A DNA stretch of 64,000 nucleotides, taken from Pseudomonas versuta. Its GTDB lineage: Bacteria; Pseudomonadota; Gammaproteobacteria; Pseudomonadales; Pseudomonadaceae. Position 1 is the stretch's first letter; the number at the start of each line of letters is the position of its first letter. The stretch lies in NCBI RefSeq assembly GCF_001294575.1, contig NZ_CP012676.1, positions 4,961,001 to 5,025,000 of the forward strand, in the 5' to 3' direction. Under the pieces are notes generated by a model. The model saw only the letters and a program-made list of their open reading frames with translations, searched no databases and was not told where the DNA came from. Both the position numbers and the translations under genes were made by a program. This document shows positions 19,409 to 28,899 of this stretch, piece by piece.

Positions 19409-20434
19409 ATGCTAGTACTGGGATTAGAAACCTCCTGCGACGAGACCGGCGTCGCGCTTTACGACAGTGAACGCGGGCTTTTGGCCGACGCACTGTTCAG
19501 TCAGATCGACTTGCACCGCGCTTATGGCGGTGTAGTTCCGGAGCTGGCTTCAAGGGATCACGTCAAACGCATGCTGCCCTTGATTCGTCAGGTGCTGGCT
19601 GAGGCTGATTGTGTGCCTACAGAGATTGATGCCATCGCCTACACGGCGGGGCCTGGATTGGTCGGAGCCCTTCTGGTTGGGGCTTCGTGCGCTCAGGCGC
19701 TGGCTTTTGCCTGGGGCATTCCGGCCTTGGGTGTGCACCACATGGAGGGCCATTTGTTGGCTCCGATGCTGGAAGAGCAGCCTCCGGAGTTTCCGTTCGT
19801 CGCTTTGTTGGTGTCGGGCGGGCATACGCAGTTGGTGCGTGTGGATGGAATCGGTCAATACGCGTTGTTGGGCGAGACTCTGGACGATGCTGCCGGAGAG
19901 GCGTTCGACAAGACAGCCAAGATGATGGGACTCAACTATCCGGGTGGTCCTGAGATCGCGCGATTGGCCGCTCAGGGCGTTGCTGGCCGGTTTGTGTTCC
20001 CAAGGCCAATGACTGACCGTCCGGGGCTGCAGTTCAGCTTCAGCGGCCTTAAAACCTTTGCCTTGAATACATGGCAGCGCTGCGTGGCAGCGGGTGACGA
20101 TACGGAGCAAACCCGTTGCGATATCTCTCTGGCGTTCCAGCAGGCTGTGGTCGAGACGTTGACCATCAAGTGCAAGCGCGCTTTGAAGCACGCAGGCATG
20201 AAGCGCCTGGTGATTGCGGGTGGGGTTAGTGCCAATAAAGCGCTGCGCGTTTCACTTGAGAAAATGCTGGGCGAGATGAATGGCAATGTGTACTACGCCC
20301 GGCCGGAGTTTTGCACGGATAACGGCGCGATGATCGCATTTGCCGGTTGTCAGCGGTTGCAGGCAGGTCAGCACGAAAGCTTGGCGATCAGTGTGCAGGC
20401 ACGTTGGCCAATGGAGCAGCTAAAGCCGTTGTGA
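19409..20434 (+). CDS. tsaD: tRNA t6A threonylcarbamoyltransferase TsaD
   Basis: TsaD transfers threonylcarbamoyl to A37 of ANN-decoding tRNAs, with TsaB and TsaE. The 341-residue protein starts [16 protein letters not shown], has the metal-binding pair His111 and His115 (HHMEGH), and the ASKA-fold nucleotide motifs ([32 protein letters not shown]). Length is standard. Divergent from rpsU; a TATTAT at 19365-19370 may be its -10 but the -35 (TGGCCG) is weak. Formerly called gcp and misannotated as a sialoglycoprotease. Confidence 0.97.
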   Translation: MLVLGLETSCDETGVALYDSERGLLADALFSQIDLHRAYGGVVPELASRDHVKRMLPLIRQVLAEADCVPTEIDAIAYTAGPGLVGALLVGASCAQALAFAWGIPALGVHHMEGHLLAPMLEEQPPEFPFVALLVSGGHTQLVRVDGIGQYALLGETLDDAAGEAFDKTAKMMGLNYPGGPEIARLAAQGVAGRFVFPRPMTDRPGLQFSFSGLKTFALNTWQRCVAAGDDTEQTRCDISLAFQQAVVETLTIKCKRALKHAGMKRLVIAGGVSANKALRVSLEKMLGEMNGNVYYARPEFCTDNGAMIAFAGCQRLQAGQHESLAISVQARWPMEQLKPL

Positions 20435-20479
20435 GTGCGGGGGTGAGGTGGTTGCTTGAGCGTTTTTCATGTGCGCTAT

Positions 20480-21049
20480 TCAGAAATGCCGTTCGCGCCC
20501 GGCCATGAGGTCGCGTAAATTGCTGCGATGGCGCCACACAATGAGTCCAGTCAAGGCGCTCATTGGCAGTAAGGCGGCAGGTTCTTGCCAGGCCAGCAAT
20601 GGCAGGGTCAGAGGCGCGGCAATCAGCGCTGCCAGTGAGCTGGTGCGGCTTAGCTGGAAGGTCAGCAGCCAGGCGACAATCGCTAGCAGTGCGGCAGGCG
20701 GATAGAGTCCCACCAGCATGCCTGCGGCAGTGGCGACACCTTTGCCGCCGCGAAAACGGAAGTACAGCGGATACATGTGCCCGATGACGGCGCAGACGCC
20801 TATCCAGGCCTGTTGCTGGAGCGGGAGGCCGAACTGGTTGGCCAAAAGTACAGGCAGCAAACCTTTGCACAGGTCGCCGAGCAGGGTCAGGACCGCCAGC
20901 TTTTTGCCGGCAAGGCGCAACATGTTGGTCGCGCCGGCATTGCCCGAGCCACTCATTCGCGGATCGGGATTTCCCGTCAGGCGGCTGAGCAAAATGGCGA
21001 AGGACAGAGAGCCAAGCAGGTAGGCGAGGATCGCCAGTAACCAAAACAT
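20480..21049 (-). CDS. plsY: Glycerol-3-phosphate acyltransferase PlsY
   Basis: A 189-residue inner-membrane enzyme that uses acyl-phosphate (made by PlsX) to acylate glycerol-3-phosphate, the first step of phospholipid synthesis. About five membrane helices are visible. The three cytoplasmic family motifs are present: [25 protein letters not shown] and [12 protein letters not shown]. It lies divergent from folB and convergent with tsaD, the usual neighbours. Confidence 0.95.
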   Translation of the reverse strand: MFWLLAILAYLLGSLSFAILLSRLTGNPDPRMSGSGNAGATNMLRLAGKKLAVLTLLGDLCKGLLPVLLANQFGLPLQQQAWIGVCAVIGHMYPLYFRFRGGKGVATAAGMLVGLYPPAALLAIVAWLLTFQLSRTSSLAALIAAPLTLPLLAWQEPAALLPMSALTGLIVWRHRSNLRDLMAGRERHF

Positions 21050-21123
21050 GCTAACTATTCCGGGCGAGGACGCCCTGATTCTAACGGCGCATTGCGCCCT
21101 TGTCGTGCTGCGGAGAAGAGTGC

Positions 21124-21477
21124 TTGGACAGAGTGTTTATCGAAGGCCTGGAAGTTGACACCGTGATTGGTGCTTATGACTGGGAGCGTGGCATCCGCCA
21201 GTGCTTGCGGCTTGACCTGAGTTTTGCCTGGGATAACCGCCCGGCTGCAGCGGGTGATGACCTGACGCTGGCCCTGGATTACGCCAGTGTCTCATCGCGA
21301 ATTCAGGCATTTGCCGAGGCGGCTCAATTCCAGTTGGTGGAGACCTTTGCAGAGCGTTTGGCCGAAGTGCTGATGAGTGAATTCAACATTCCGTGGTTGC
21401 ACTTGAAGCTGACCAAGCCCGGGGCCGTTTCGGCGGCCACCGGTGTTGGTGTGGAGATTGAGCGCGGATGTCGCTAA
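21124..21477 (+). CDS. folB: Dihydroneopterin aldolase FolB
   Basis: A 117-residue folate enzyme that cleaves 7,8-dihydroneopterin to 6-hydroxymethyl-dihydropterin and glycolaldehyde. It begins [20 protein letters not shown]; the catalytic Glu is in DWERG and the catalytic Lys in [10 protein letters not shown] take the TTG at 21124 as the start because GGAG lies 8 bases upstream and the family N-terminus begins there; an ATG eight codons earlier would add a non-homologous MSCCGEEC. The 3' end overlaps folK by ten bases, so the next two folate steps are coupled. Confidence 0.92.
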   Translation: MDRVFIEGLEVDTVIGAYDWERGIRQCLRLDLSFAWDNRPAAAGDDLTLALDYASVSSRIQAFAEAAQFQLVETFAERLAEVLMSEFNIPWLHLKLTKPGAVSAATGVGVEIERGCR

Positions 21478-21995
21478 CTCGGGTTTTCCTTGGGCTGGGC
21501 AGTAATGTCGAGCGTGAAAAGCACTTATGCGCGGGGCTTGATGCGCTTGCCGGCTTTTTGCAGGGCATGAATTGTTCTGCGGTGTTTGAAAGCCAGCCGG
21601 TGGGCATCAAGAGCGGGCCCTTTTTCAACCTGGTAGTGTCAGCAAAGACTGATTTGCCATTGGCTGAATTAAGTCGACGTTTGAAGCTTATTGAAGCGGA
21701 TAACGGGCGTTATGCCCTGGATCGCAAGGGTTTGCCTTTGGACATCGACGTGTTGTTTTACGGTGATCTGGAGGGCAACTTTGACGGTTTAATTTTGCCT
21801 CGCGCAGAAATTCTCAAAAATGCTTTTGTTTTATGGCCTTTATCGTTGATAGCGCCAGACAAGGTGCATTCGGGTGTGGGCAAGACTTTGGCTCAGATTT
21901 GGGAAGAAGCACAGATCGATCAGGTTCTGGCGCCTGCAGCATTTGAATGGCGGGGGGAGCAGTTGACCCCGGCCGGGATGCTTTTGCCTTTGTAG
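21468..21995 (+). CDS. folK: HPPK, 6-hydroxymethyl-dihydropterin pyrophosphokinase FolK
   Basis: A 175-residue enzyme that moves pyrophosphate from ATP to the product of FolB. It starts [20 protein letters not shown] and has the substrate loop SQPVG..SGPFFNLV and the metal-binding motif DIDVLFYGD with the preceding DRKGLPL. Slightly longer than the E. coli enzyme owing to its C-terminal tail. A REP pair follows. Confidence 0.95.
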   Translation: MSLTRVFLGLGSNVEREKHLCAGLDALAGFLQGMNCSAVFESQPVGIKSGPFFNLVVSAKTDLPLAELSRRLKLIEADNGRYALDRKGLPLDIDVLFYGDLEGNFDGLILPRAEILKNAFVLWPLSLIAPDKVHSGVGKTLAQIWEEAQIDQVLAPAAFEWRGEQLTPAGMLLPL

Positions 21996-22080
21996 TGGCT
22001 GCTGCAGGCTGCGATGGGTTGCCTGGTGGCCCTGCGGTGAAGGTCCTTCGGTCCTTATCGCAGCCTGCGGCAGCGACTAC
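21996..22080. repeat. REP pair (BIME-like), GTAGTCGCTGCCG class
   Basis: Two inverted copies of a REP of the form GTAGTCGCTGCCGNAGGCTGCGAT: a degenerate one at 21996-22020 and a better one in reverse at 22058-22080, joined by GAAGGTCCTTCGGTCCTT. The joined block also occurs beside the RAYT gene at 48072-48115. It lies between convergent folK and cca. Confidence 0.8.
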
Positions 22081-22092
22081 AAGAGTTGTGTA

Positions 22093-23322
22093 TCAGGCTT
22101 TGGCTGCTTCTTTGTAGGCTTGCAGCGCCTTTAGTCGCTCGTGCTTCAGCGCTTCTCCAAGTTCAGGGCCTTTAAACCCTTGTTCAAGTAATGGCTGGAC
22201 GGCCACGGCCTGTGCCGCCTTGGCTGCTGCGCGCAAATAATCGGCCTGAGGGTACGGGCGATTCTCCAGTCCCAGGCGCCCCTTGGCATCCATCTCGCAC
22301 GCCACGACAAACTCCTCAAAGCGCTGCGGTCGGCGATACACGTCAAAGCGCTGCAACAATTCCAGTAGCGTCGAGGCTTTTAGCTCCAGGGCGCGATGAC
22401 CGTGGGTGTGATATTCGCCTACAAGGAGTGCCAGTTCCTGACAGTCGCGGGGTACTTTGTACCGCTCATTGACTGCTTTGATCAGGCGAAGGCCTTTGTG
22501 TTCGTGGGCAATGTGGCGTGGCCAGTCCTTTTCAGGTGTAAGCCCTTTTCCCAAGTCATGTAGAAGACATGCCCAGCGCACGGTCAATGGTTGATTGTGC
22601 AGGGCGGCCTGCTCCAGCACGCTCAAGGTGTGTACGCCGCTGTCGATCTCCGGATGATGCGCGGGAGGTTGCGGCACACCGAACAGAGCGTTGACCTCAG
22701 GTAGCAGCACTTCCAGAGCGTCACAGCTGCGCAGTATTTCTATGAATAACTGTGGTTGATCTTCCATCAGGGCGCGGGAAATTTCTTTCCAGCAGCGCTC
22801 CGGGGTCAGGGCTTGCAGCTCGCCTGAGCGAGACAGTTGGCGCATCAGCTCCAGTGTTTCGGGAGCGACGGTGAAACCGAGCCCTGCATAGCGCGCGGCG
22901 AACCGGGCCACTCGCAGTACTCGGAGTGGATCTTCGGCGAAAGCGGGCGAAACATGGCGTAAAATCCGTGCTTCAAGATCGCGCTGGCCATGGAAAGGAT
23001 CGGTCAAATTACCTGCGTCATCTTCAGCCATCGCATTGATGGTCAGATCGCGTCGAATGAGATCCTGCTCAAGGGTAATGTCGGGGCTTGCATGAAAAAT
23101 GAAGCCGCCATAGCCCCGACCGCTTTTGCGTTCTGTACGGGCCAGTGCATATTCCTCTCCGGTTTTGGGATGAAGAAATACAGGGAAGTCCGAGCCCACC
23201 GGGCGAAACCCTTTGGCGAGCATTTGTTCGACTGTTGCGCCGACCACCACCCAGTCTATATCTGTGACGGGCCTGCCCAGCAGGCGGTCCCTTACGGCGC
23301 CGCCAACTTTATAAATCTGCAT
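22093..23322 (-). CDS. cca: Multifunctional CCA-adding tRNA nucleotidyltransferase
   Basis: A 409-residue class II CCA-adding enzyme. Nucleotidyltransferase motif [10 protein letters not shown] with DIDWVVVG lies at the N-terminus, [10 protein letters not shown] follows, and the C-terminal half has an HD domain ([20 protein letters not shown]) that gives phosphatase and phosphodiesterase activity in the family. It starts at ATG 23322 with GGAGG six T upstream. That ribosome binding site is the 3' arm of a 9-bp hairpin (23329-23374) which also looks like the terminator of the upstream spoVR gene, so translation or transcription of cca may depend on this structure. Confidence 0.95.
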   Translation of the reverse strand: MQIYKVGGAVRDRLLGRPVTDIDWVVVGATVEQMLAKGFRPVGSDFPVFLHPKTGEEYALARTERKSGRGYGGFIFHASPDITLEQDLIRRDLTINAMAEDDAGNLTDPFHGQRDLEARILRHVSPAFAEDPLRVLRVARFAARYAGLGFTVAPETLELMRQLSRSGELQALTPERCWKEISRALMEDQPQLFIEILRSCDALEVLLPEVNALFGVPQPPAHHPEIDSGVHTLSVLEQAALHNQPLTVRWACLLHDLGKGLTPEKDWPRHIAHEHKGLRLIKAVNERYKVPRDCQELALLVGEYHTHGHRALELKASTLLELLQRFDVYRRPQRFEEFVVACEMDAKGRLGLENRPYPQADYLRAAAKAAQAVAVQPLLEQGFKGPELGEALKHERLKALQAYKEAAKA

Positions 23323-23374
23323 AAAAAACCTCCGTTAGCACGACAGGATAACGCTTGCGCCGTGATAACGGAGG
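23323..23374 (-). terminator. Terminator of yeaG-yeaH-spoVR that contains the cca ribosome binding site
   Basis: Minus-strand arms CCTCCGTTA (complement of 23366-23374) and TAACGGAGG (complement of 23329-23337) pair perfectly; an inner CACG/CGTG adds to the stem of the 28-base loop. The 3' arm ends in GGAGG, then TTTTTT, then the cca ATG. It begins ten bases past the spoVR stop. Structure is plain in the sequence; its dual role is inference. Confidence 0.7.
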
Positions 23375-23383
23375 CTCCTGTGT

Positions 23384-24946
23384 TTACAGGTGAATGGCGC
23401 TCATGTCCAAACGTCCGTAGTCGGTGTCGGAGTGCTCGCCTTTTGGGGGGACGTGGTGGACCTTCATGATCTGGTCGCCTTGTAGCGTTTCAAGATGAAT
23501 ATCAAAACCCCACAGACGATGCAGGTGTTTGAGCACTTCGTCGGTTGAGTCGCCCAAGGGTTTGCGGTCATGTTGCTGGTGGCGCAGGGTCAGCGAGCGA
23601 TCACCACGGCGATCGATGCTCCAGATTTGTACGTTGGGTTCACGATTGCCCAGGTTGTACTGGGCCGCAAGGGTTTCGCGAATGGTGCGGTAGCCATTCT
23701 CGTCATGAATGGCAGGTACCAGCAGGTCATCCTTTTGGTCATCGTCCATGATGCTGAACAGTTTCAGGTCGCGGATGACCTTGGGTGACAGGTATTGCAG
23801 GATAAAACTTTCGTCCTTGAAGCTGCTCATGGCGAATTTGATGCTCGACAACCAGTCGCTACCAGCCATGTCCGGGAACCAGTGGCGGTCTTCTTCAGTG
23901 GGATGCTCGCAAATACGCCGGATATCGCAATACATCGCAAAGCCCAGCGCGTAGGGGTTGATCCCGCTGTAGTGAGGGCTGTCAAAGCCAGGCTGGAACA
24001 CAACGCTGGTATGGGATATGAGGAACTCCATCATGAAGCCCTCAGTCACCAGGCCTTCATCGTAGAGGTCATTCATCAAGGTGTAGTGCCAGAAAGTTGC
24101 CCAGCCCTCGTTCATTACCTGGGTTTGCCGTTGTGGGTAAAAGTACTGGGCAATCTTGCGTACGATGCGCACGACTTCGCGCTGCCAGGGTTCGAGTAAA
24201 GGAGCATGTTTTTCGATGAAGTACAGGATGTTTTCCTGAGGTTCGTCGGGGAAGCGTGCATTGTCCTTCTCGCTTGATTTGTCTGCACCTTTGGGAATGG
24301 TGCGCCACAGATCATTGATCTGTTTTTGCAGGTGTTCTTCACGATCCTTTTGCCGGCGGCGTTCTTCTTCGGCTGAAATAGGGTAAGGCCGTTTGTAACG
24401 ATCGACACCGTAGTTCATTAGGGCATGGCAGGAGTCGAGCAGGTCTTCGACCGCATCGATACCGTGGCGCTCTTCGCACTGCATGATGTACTGCTTGGCG
24501 AACACGAGGTAGTCGATAATCGAACTGGCATCTGTCCAGGTGCGAAACAGGTAATTGCCTTTGAAGAAGCTGTTATGCCCATAGCAGGCATGGGCCACCA
24601 CCAGTGCTTGCATGCAGATGGTGTTTTCTTCCATCAGGTAGGCGATGCAAGGGTCGGAGTTGATCACTATCTCGTAGGCAAGCCCCATCTGGCCGCGGCT
24701 GTACGACTTTTCGGTGCTCAGGAAGTGTTTGCCGTAGGACCAATGGTGGTATCCCAGTGGCATGCCCACAGACGCGTAGGCATCCATCATCTGCTCGGCA
24801 GTGATCACCTCTATCTGGTTGGGGTAGGTATCCAGGGCGTAACGTTCTGCCAGGCGGCCGATTTCACGGTCATAAGCCTGGATCAGTTCGAAGGTCCACT
24901 CTGAGCCGGTAGAGATGGGTTGGCGCTTAGTCTCTTTGGCGGTCAT
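23384..24946 (-). CDS. SpoVR-family protein (YcgB)
   Basis: A 520-residue cytosolic protein of the SpoVR family (YcgB in E. coli; named after a Bacillus spore cortex protein). Family segments seen include [54 protein letters not shown] in part, and [14 protein letters not shown]. The histidine- and glutamate-rich NEGWATFWH region looks metal-binding, but no activity is established. Its start overlaps yeaH by four bases, and the yeaG-yeaH-spoVR order is widely conserved in non-sporulating proteobacteria, where the genes respond to stress or starvation. Confidence 0.92.
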   Translation of the reverse strand: MTAKETKRQPISTGSEWTFELIQAYDREIGRLAERYALDTYPNQIEVITAEQMMDAYASVGMPLGYHHWSYGKHFLSTEKSYSRGQMGLAYEIVINSDPCIAYLMEENTICMQALVVAHACYGHNSFFKGNYLFRTWTDASSIIDYLVFAKQYIMQCEERHGIDAVEDLLDSCHALMNYGVDRYKRPYPISAEEERRRQKDREEHLQKQINDLWRTIPKGADKSSEKDNARFPDEPQENILYFIEKHAPLLEPWQREVVRIVRKIAQYFYPQRQTQVMNEGWATFWHYTLMNDLYDEGLVTEGFMMEFLISHTSVVFQPGFDSPHYSGINPYALGFAMYCDIRRICEHPTEEDRHWFPDMAGSDWLSSIKFAMSSFKDESFILQYLSPKVIRDLKLFSIMDDDQKDDLLVPAIHDENGYRTIRETLAAQYNLGNREPNVQIWSIDRRGDRSLTLRHQQHDRKPLGDSTDEVLKHLHRLWGFDIHLETLQGDQIMKVHHVPPKGEHSDTDYGRLDMSAIHL

Positions 24947-26217
24947 GTCACTAACCTGCGCTGGAAGAGTTCACGGAAGACCGGATAGATATCGCCGGCC
25001 GAGACCAGTTGCTGCTGGGCGAAGGTATCTGAAAAAGATTCGCTGATACGCTCGTATTCGTACCAGAGTGCCTGATGTTCGCGCGGGGTTATTTCCACGT
25101 AAGTGTAGTACTGCACGAATGGCATGATCTGATTGATCAGAATATCGCGGCAGATGGGTGAGTCGTCGTTCCAGTTATCCCCGTCCGAAGCCTGTGCTGC
25201 GTAGATATTCCACTCGTTAGTGGGGTAGCGCTCAGCCATGATCTCCTGCATCAGCTTAAGAGCGCTGGAGACGATGGTGCCGCCGGTTTCCCTGGAATAG
25301 AAAAACTCTTCTTCATCAACTTCCCGTGCACTGGTGTGATGGCGAATAAACACCACATCAATCTTGTCGTAGTTCCGTTTCAGGAACAGGTAGAGCAGGA
25401 TGAAAAAGCGCTTGGCAATATCCTTGGTGGCCTGCGTCATGGAGCCTGAAACGTCCATCAGGCAGAACATTACGGCTTTTGAGCTAGGGTTGGGTTGCTT
25501 GACCAGCAGGTTGTACTTGAGGTCGAAGGTGTCTAGGAACGGCACACGGTGGATGCGTGCGCTGAGCTTCTCGATTTCAGTCTCGATTTCTTTGATATCG
25601 CCGAAGTTGTCGGGTTCTTCGCGCTTTAGCCGTTCAAGTTCAGCTTTGGCTTCCTTGAGTTTTTTCCGGCTGCTACCGGACAAGGCAATACGCCGTGCGT
25701 GAGCCGAGCGCAGGGTGCGGATGATGTTGATACGAGACGGGTTGCCTTCGTTGCTGATACCCGCACGTACCGTTTTAAAGGTATCGGTTCCCGTGAGATT
25801 GCGTTTGACCAGGTTGGGCAGCTCAAGGTCTTCGAACATGAATTCGAGAAACTCTTCCTGGGTAATTTGAAACACGAACTCGTCCATGCCCTCGCCGGAA
25901 TTGCCCGCCTTGCCAGGGCCGCCCCCGCCACCCGCGCCACCTTGCGGGCGTTGAATGTGTTCGCCGCTGGTGAATTCCTTGTTGCCGGGGTGAACTACCG
26001 TTTGCTTGCCACCACGCCCGTGGTGCAGCACCGGCTCATCGATATCCCGGCCTGGAATACTGATTTGCTCGCCATGTTCCATATCGGTAATGGAGCGGCG
26101 GCCCACGGCCTCTTCTACGGCCTTTTTGATGTGGTCACGGTAACGCCGCAGGAAACGCTGACGGTTTACCGTGCTCTTGTTCTTGCCATTGAGGCGTCGG
26201 TCGATCACATAGCTCAT
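24943..26217 (-). CDS. yeaH: YeaH/YhbH-family (DUF444) protein
   Basis: A 424-residue DUF444 protein. The N-terminal region is basic ([20 protein letters not shown]), followed by a glycine-rich linker near residues 80-110 ([13 protein letters not shown]) and a C-terminal von Willebrand A-like domain with the MIDAS motif DVSGSM ([21 protein letters not shown]). Such domains bind metal and mediate protein contacts. In E. coli YeaH acts with the kinase YeaG under nitrogen starvation and stationary phase. It lies between yeaG and spoVR with a four-base overlap to the latter. Confidence 0.92.
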   Translation of the reverse strand: MSYVIDRRLNGKNKSTVNRQRFLRRYRDHIKKAVEEAVGRRSITDMEHGEQISIPGRDIDEPVLHHGRGGKQTVVHPGNKEFTSGEHIQRPQGGAGGGGGPGKAGNSGEGMDEFVFQITQEEFLEFMFEDLELPNLVKRNLTGTDTFKTVRAGISNEGNPSRINIIRTLRSAHARRIALSGSSRKKLKEAKAELERLKREEPDNFGDIKEIETEIEKLSARIHRVPFLDTFDLKYNLLVKQPNPSSKAVMFCLMDVSGSMTQATKDIAKRFFILLYLFLKRNYDKIDVVFIRHHTSAREVDEEEFFYSRETGGTIVSSALKLMQEIMAERYPTNEWNIYAAQASDGDNWNDDSPICRDILINQIMPFVQYYTYVEITPREHQALWYEYERISESFSDTFAQQQLVSAGDIYPVFRELFQRRLVT

Positions 26218-26227
26218 TAGGCCCTCC

Positions 26228-26316
26228 GGGCAGCTTCAAGTTGTGAGCTGCAAGCTGCAAGTCCAAGCAACGCGCGTGCTTTTCCTTGCAGCTTGAGGCT
26301 TGAGGCTTACAGCTGC
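26228..26316. repeat. GCTTCAAG/GCTGCAAG intergenic repeat between yeaG and yeaH
   Basis: A compact region of near-repeats: GCAGCTTCAAG, GAGCTGCAAGCTGCAAG, then the inverse CTTGCAGCTTGAGGCTTGAGG. The left half (26228-26260) is broadly inverse to the right half (26284-26312), so the transcript will fold into a long hairpin between the two cistrons. A different class from the two REP types elsewhere in the window. Confidence 0.7.
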
Positions 26317-26317
26317 C

Positions 26318-28240
26318 TCACTGCGATTTTCTGACCCGCAGGTACCACTCGGAGAGCAGCCGTACTTGTTTGTCGGTGTAGCCACGTTCGACCATTCGAG
26401 TAACGAAGTCGTTGTGCTTTTGTTGATCCTCTTTGCTTGCCTTGGCGTTGAAGCTGATGACCGGGAGGAGGTCTTCGGTGTTGGAGAACATTTTTTTCTC
26501 GATAACCACTCGCAGTTTTTCGTAGCTGAGCCAGGTCGGGTTTTTGCCGTTGTTGTTGGCTCGGGCCCGCAGCACGAAGTTGACGATTTCGTTACGGAAA
26601 TCTTTCGGATTGCTGATGCCTGCCGGTTTTTCGATTTTCTCGAGCTCTTCGTTGAGGGCCACACGATTGAGAATTTCGCCGGTCTCCGGATCGCGGTACT
26701 CCTGATCCTGAATCCAGAAGTCCGCGTAGAGCACATAGCGGTCGAAGATGTTTTGCCCGTACTCGCTGTAGGACTCCAGGTAAGCAGTCTGAATTTCCTT
26801 GCCGATGAACTCGATGTAGCGCGGTGCCAGGTACTCTTTGAGGAAGCGCAGATAGCGTTCGCGTGTTTCCGCCTGGAACTGCTCTTGTTCGATCTGTTGT
26901 TCCAGTACGTAGAGCAGATGTACCGGGTTGGCTGCAATCTCGTGCGGGTCGAAGTTGAATACTTTGGACAGTATCTTGAAGGCGAAACGGGTCGACAGAC
27001 CGTTCATGCCTTCGTCTACGCCAGCGCTGTCACGGTACTCCTGGATTGATTTGGCTTTTGGGTCGGTGTCTTTAAGGTTTTCGCCGTCGTAGACCCGCAT
27101 TTTTGAGTAAATGTTGGAGTTTTCCGGCTCTTTAAGGCGCGACAGTACAGTGAACTGCGCGAGCATTTTCAGTGTGTCGGGCGCGCAATGGGCTTTGGCC
27201 AGCGAGCTGTTGAACAGCAATTTGTCGTAGATCTTCACTTCGTCACTGACGCGCAGGCAATACGGTACTTTGACGATGTAGATCCGGTCGATGAACGCTT
27301 CGTTGTTCTTGTTGTTACGGAAGGTGTGCCATTCCGATTCGTTGGAGTGAGCCAGCAGGATGCCGGTAAACGGGATCGCACCCAGACCTTCGGTACTGTT
27401 GTAGTTGCCCTCTTGAGTGGCAGTCAGCAGGGGGTGGAGAACCTTGATCGGGGCCTTGAACATCTCCACGAACTCCATCAGGCCCTGGTTGGCCCGGCAC
27501 AGCGCCCCTGAGTAGCTATAGGCGTCGGCGTCGTTCTGTGGGTATTCCTCGAGTTTGCGGATGTCGACCTTGCCCACCAGCGCCGAAATGTCCTGGTTGT
27601 TTTCATCTCCTGGCTCGGTTTTGGCCACGGCGATCTGATTGAGAATCGATGGGTAGAGTTTCACCACGCGGAACTGGCTGATGTCGCCCCCGAATTCGGC
27701 CAGGCGTTTGGTCGCCCACGGCGACATGATGGTGCTCAGGTATCGTTTGGGGATACCGAAGTCTTCCTCGAGAATGGCGCCGTCCTCGGTGGCATTGAAC
27801 AGCCCCAGTGGCGACTCAAAGACCGGTGACCCTTTGATTGCGTAAAAGGGGACTTTCTCGATCAGTTGCTTCAGTTTTTCAGCCAGCGATGATTTACCGC
27901 CGCCCACCGGGCCCAGCAGATAGAGGATTTGTTTCTTTTCTTCCAGACCCTGCGCAGCATGGCGGAAGTAGGAAACGATCTGGTCAATGCATTCTTCCAT
28001 TCCGTGGAAGTCTTCAAAGGCCGGATAGCGGCGAATCACTTTGTTGGAGAAGATTCGCGACAGGCGAGAGTTATTGGAGGTGTCCAGCAGTTCCGGTTCA
28101 CCAATGGCCAGCAGCAGCCTTTCAGCAGCAGAGGCGTAAGCGCTTTTGTCTTGTTTGCACAGTTCAAGATATTCCTGAAGTGTCAGTTCTTCTTGGCGTG
28201 TGGATTCAAAGCGTTGTTGGAAGTGGCTAAAAATACTCAT
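26318..28240 (-). CDS. yeaG: PrkA-family serine protein kinase (YeaG)
   Basis: A 640-residue protein. The N-terminal PrkA domain is AAA-like with a Walker A motif GPVGGGKSSLAEKL near residue 90, and the C-terminal half is the PrkA/kinase-like region. Bacillus PrkA and E. coli YeaG have been reported as serine kinases; no classical kinase motif is obvious and ATPase or protease-like roles have also been discussed. ATG 28240 is chosen because GAGG stands seven bases upstream; an in-frame start 20 codons earlier lacks this. First gene of yeaG-yeaH-spoVR. A perfect 12-bp palindrome lies upstream at 28381-28392. Confidence 0.92.
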   Translation of the reverse strand: MSIFSHFQQRFESTRQEELTLQEYLELCKQDKSAYASAAERLLLAIGEPELLDTSNNSRLSRIFSNKVIRRYPAFEDFHGMEECIDQIVSYFRHAAQGLEEKKQILYLLGPVGGGKSSLAEKLKQLIEKVPFYAIKGSPVFESPLGLFNATEDGAILEEDFGIPKRYLSTIMSPWATKRLAEFGGDISQFRVVKLYPSILNQIAVAKTEPGDENNQDISALVGKVDIRKLEEYPQNDADAYSYSGALCRANQGLMEFVEMFKAPIKVLHPLLTATQEGNYNSTEGLGAIPFTGILLAHSNESEWHTFRNNKNNEAFIDRIYIVKVPYCLRVSDEVKIYDKLLFNSSLAKAHCAPDTLKMLAQFTVLSRLKEPENSNIYSKMRVYDGENLKDTDPKAKSIQEYRDSAGVDEGMNGLSTRFAFKILSKVFNFDPHEIAANPVHLLYVLEQQIEQEQFQAETRERYLRFLKEYLAPRYIEFIGKEIQTAYLESYSEYGQNIFDRYVLYADFWIQDQEYRDPETGEILNRVALNEELEKIEKPAGISNPKDFRNEIVNFVLRARANNNGKNPTWLSYEKLRVVIEKKMFSNTEDLLPVISFNAKASKEDQQKHNDFVTRMVERGYTDKQVRLLSEWYLRVRKSQ

Positions 28241-28380
28241 GACGTCACCTCGCTCGATACGTGGAGCCGGCGATAGATCGGTCAGTTCGAGTGCTGGCAT
28301 GCAGCAGCATTTCAGCCGCCGTGTACCCCCCAGGACACCATCAAGGTAGTTAACTCCTTGAACTTACTACTGATAATCCA

Positions 28381-28392
28381 TACACCGGTGTA
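28381..28392. promoter_or_regulatory. 12-bp palindrome upstream of yeaG
   Basis: TACACCGGTGTA is a perfect palindrome 141 bases upstream of the yeaG start. It could be an operator, but I see no clear promoter beside it. Confidence 0.3.
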
Positions 28393-28497
28393 CCGGCTCT
28401 CCCCAGATTCGGATGGCCTGATCTAAAGGATAGTTGGTAATCAGAGAGGTCAAGGCGAGATGCGAGATTTGTTACGTCGACCGTTGGTCAGGCAGGG

Positions 28498-28526
28498 CGC
28501 CAACCCGCGGATCACGCGGGCTGGCG
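28498..28526. terminator. Strong hairpin after glpE, possible terminator
   Basis: CGCCA-CCCGCG and CGCGGG-TGGCG pair (28498-28526) just beyond the glpE stop. There is no T-run on the glpE side, so its role as a terminator is uncertain. Confidence 0.4.
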
Positions 28527-28537
28527 TCTATAAAAAA

Positions 28538-28867
28538 TTATTCGGCGTCGTGCCGGGAGGTTACTTGCGGATAAGTTGCACGCCACAGCTCGAAGCCGCC
28601 ATCAAGGCTGTAAACCTCGCTGAAGCCCTGGCTCACCAGATAAGCCGCAGCGCTCTGGCTGGAGTTGCCGTGGTAGCAAGCAACGATCAGGGGCGCATCC
28701 AGATCGGCGTTGGCGATGAAGTCATGCAGCGAATGGTTATCCAGGTGTTTCGCACCGCTGATATGGCTGGCAGCGAACGCCTGCGGGTCGCGTACATCGA
28801 CTACCACGGCGCCTTGTTCGCGTAGAGCCTGTGCTTGCTCGGGCGGGATACGTTTGAATTCGGTCAT
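28538..28867 (-). CDS. glpE: Thiosulfate sulfurtransferase GlpE
   Basis: A 109-residue single-domain rhodanese. The active-site Cys64 starts the loop [10 protein letters not shown], followed by the family ending [13 protein letters not shown]. GlpE moves the sulfane sulfur of thiosulfate to cyanide or thioredoxin; its physiological acceptor is not settled. It lies 32 bases past apaH on the same strand and may be the last gene of the lptD-surA-pdxA-rsmA-apaG-apaH cluster. Confidence 0.93.
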   Translation of the reverse strand: MTEFKRIPPEQAQALREQGAVVVDVRDPQAFAASHISGAKHLDNHSLHDFIANADLDAPLIVACYHGNSSQSAAAYLVSQGFSEVYSLDGGFELWRATYPQVTSRHDAE

Positions 28868-28899
28868 GGAGGATTCCTGTGGCCTGACTGCGGGCGCGG

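Noticed and set aside
28460..28825. 121-codon plus-strand frame over glpE
   Set aside because: Opposite a clear rhodanese gene, no start signal, no recognisable domain.
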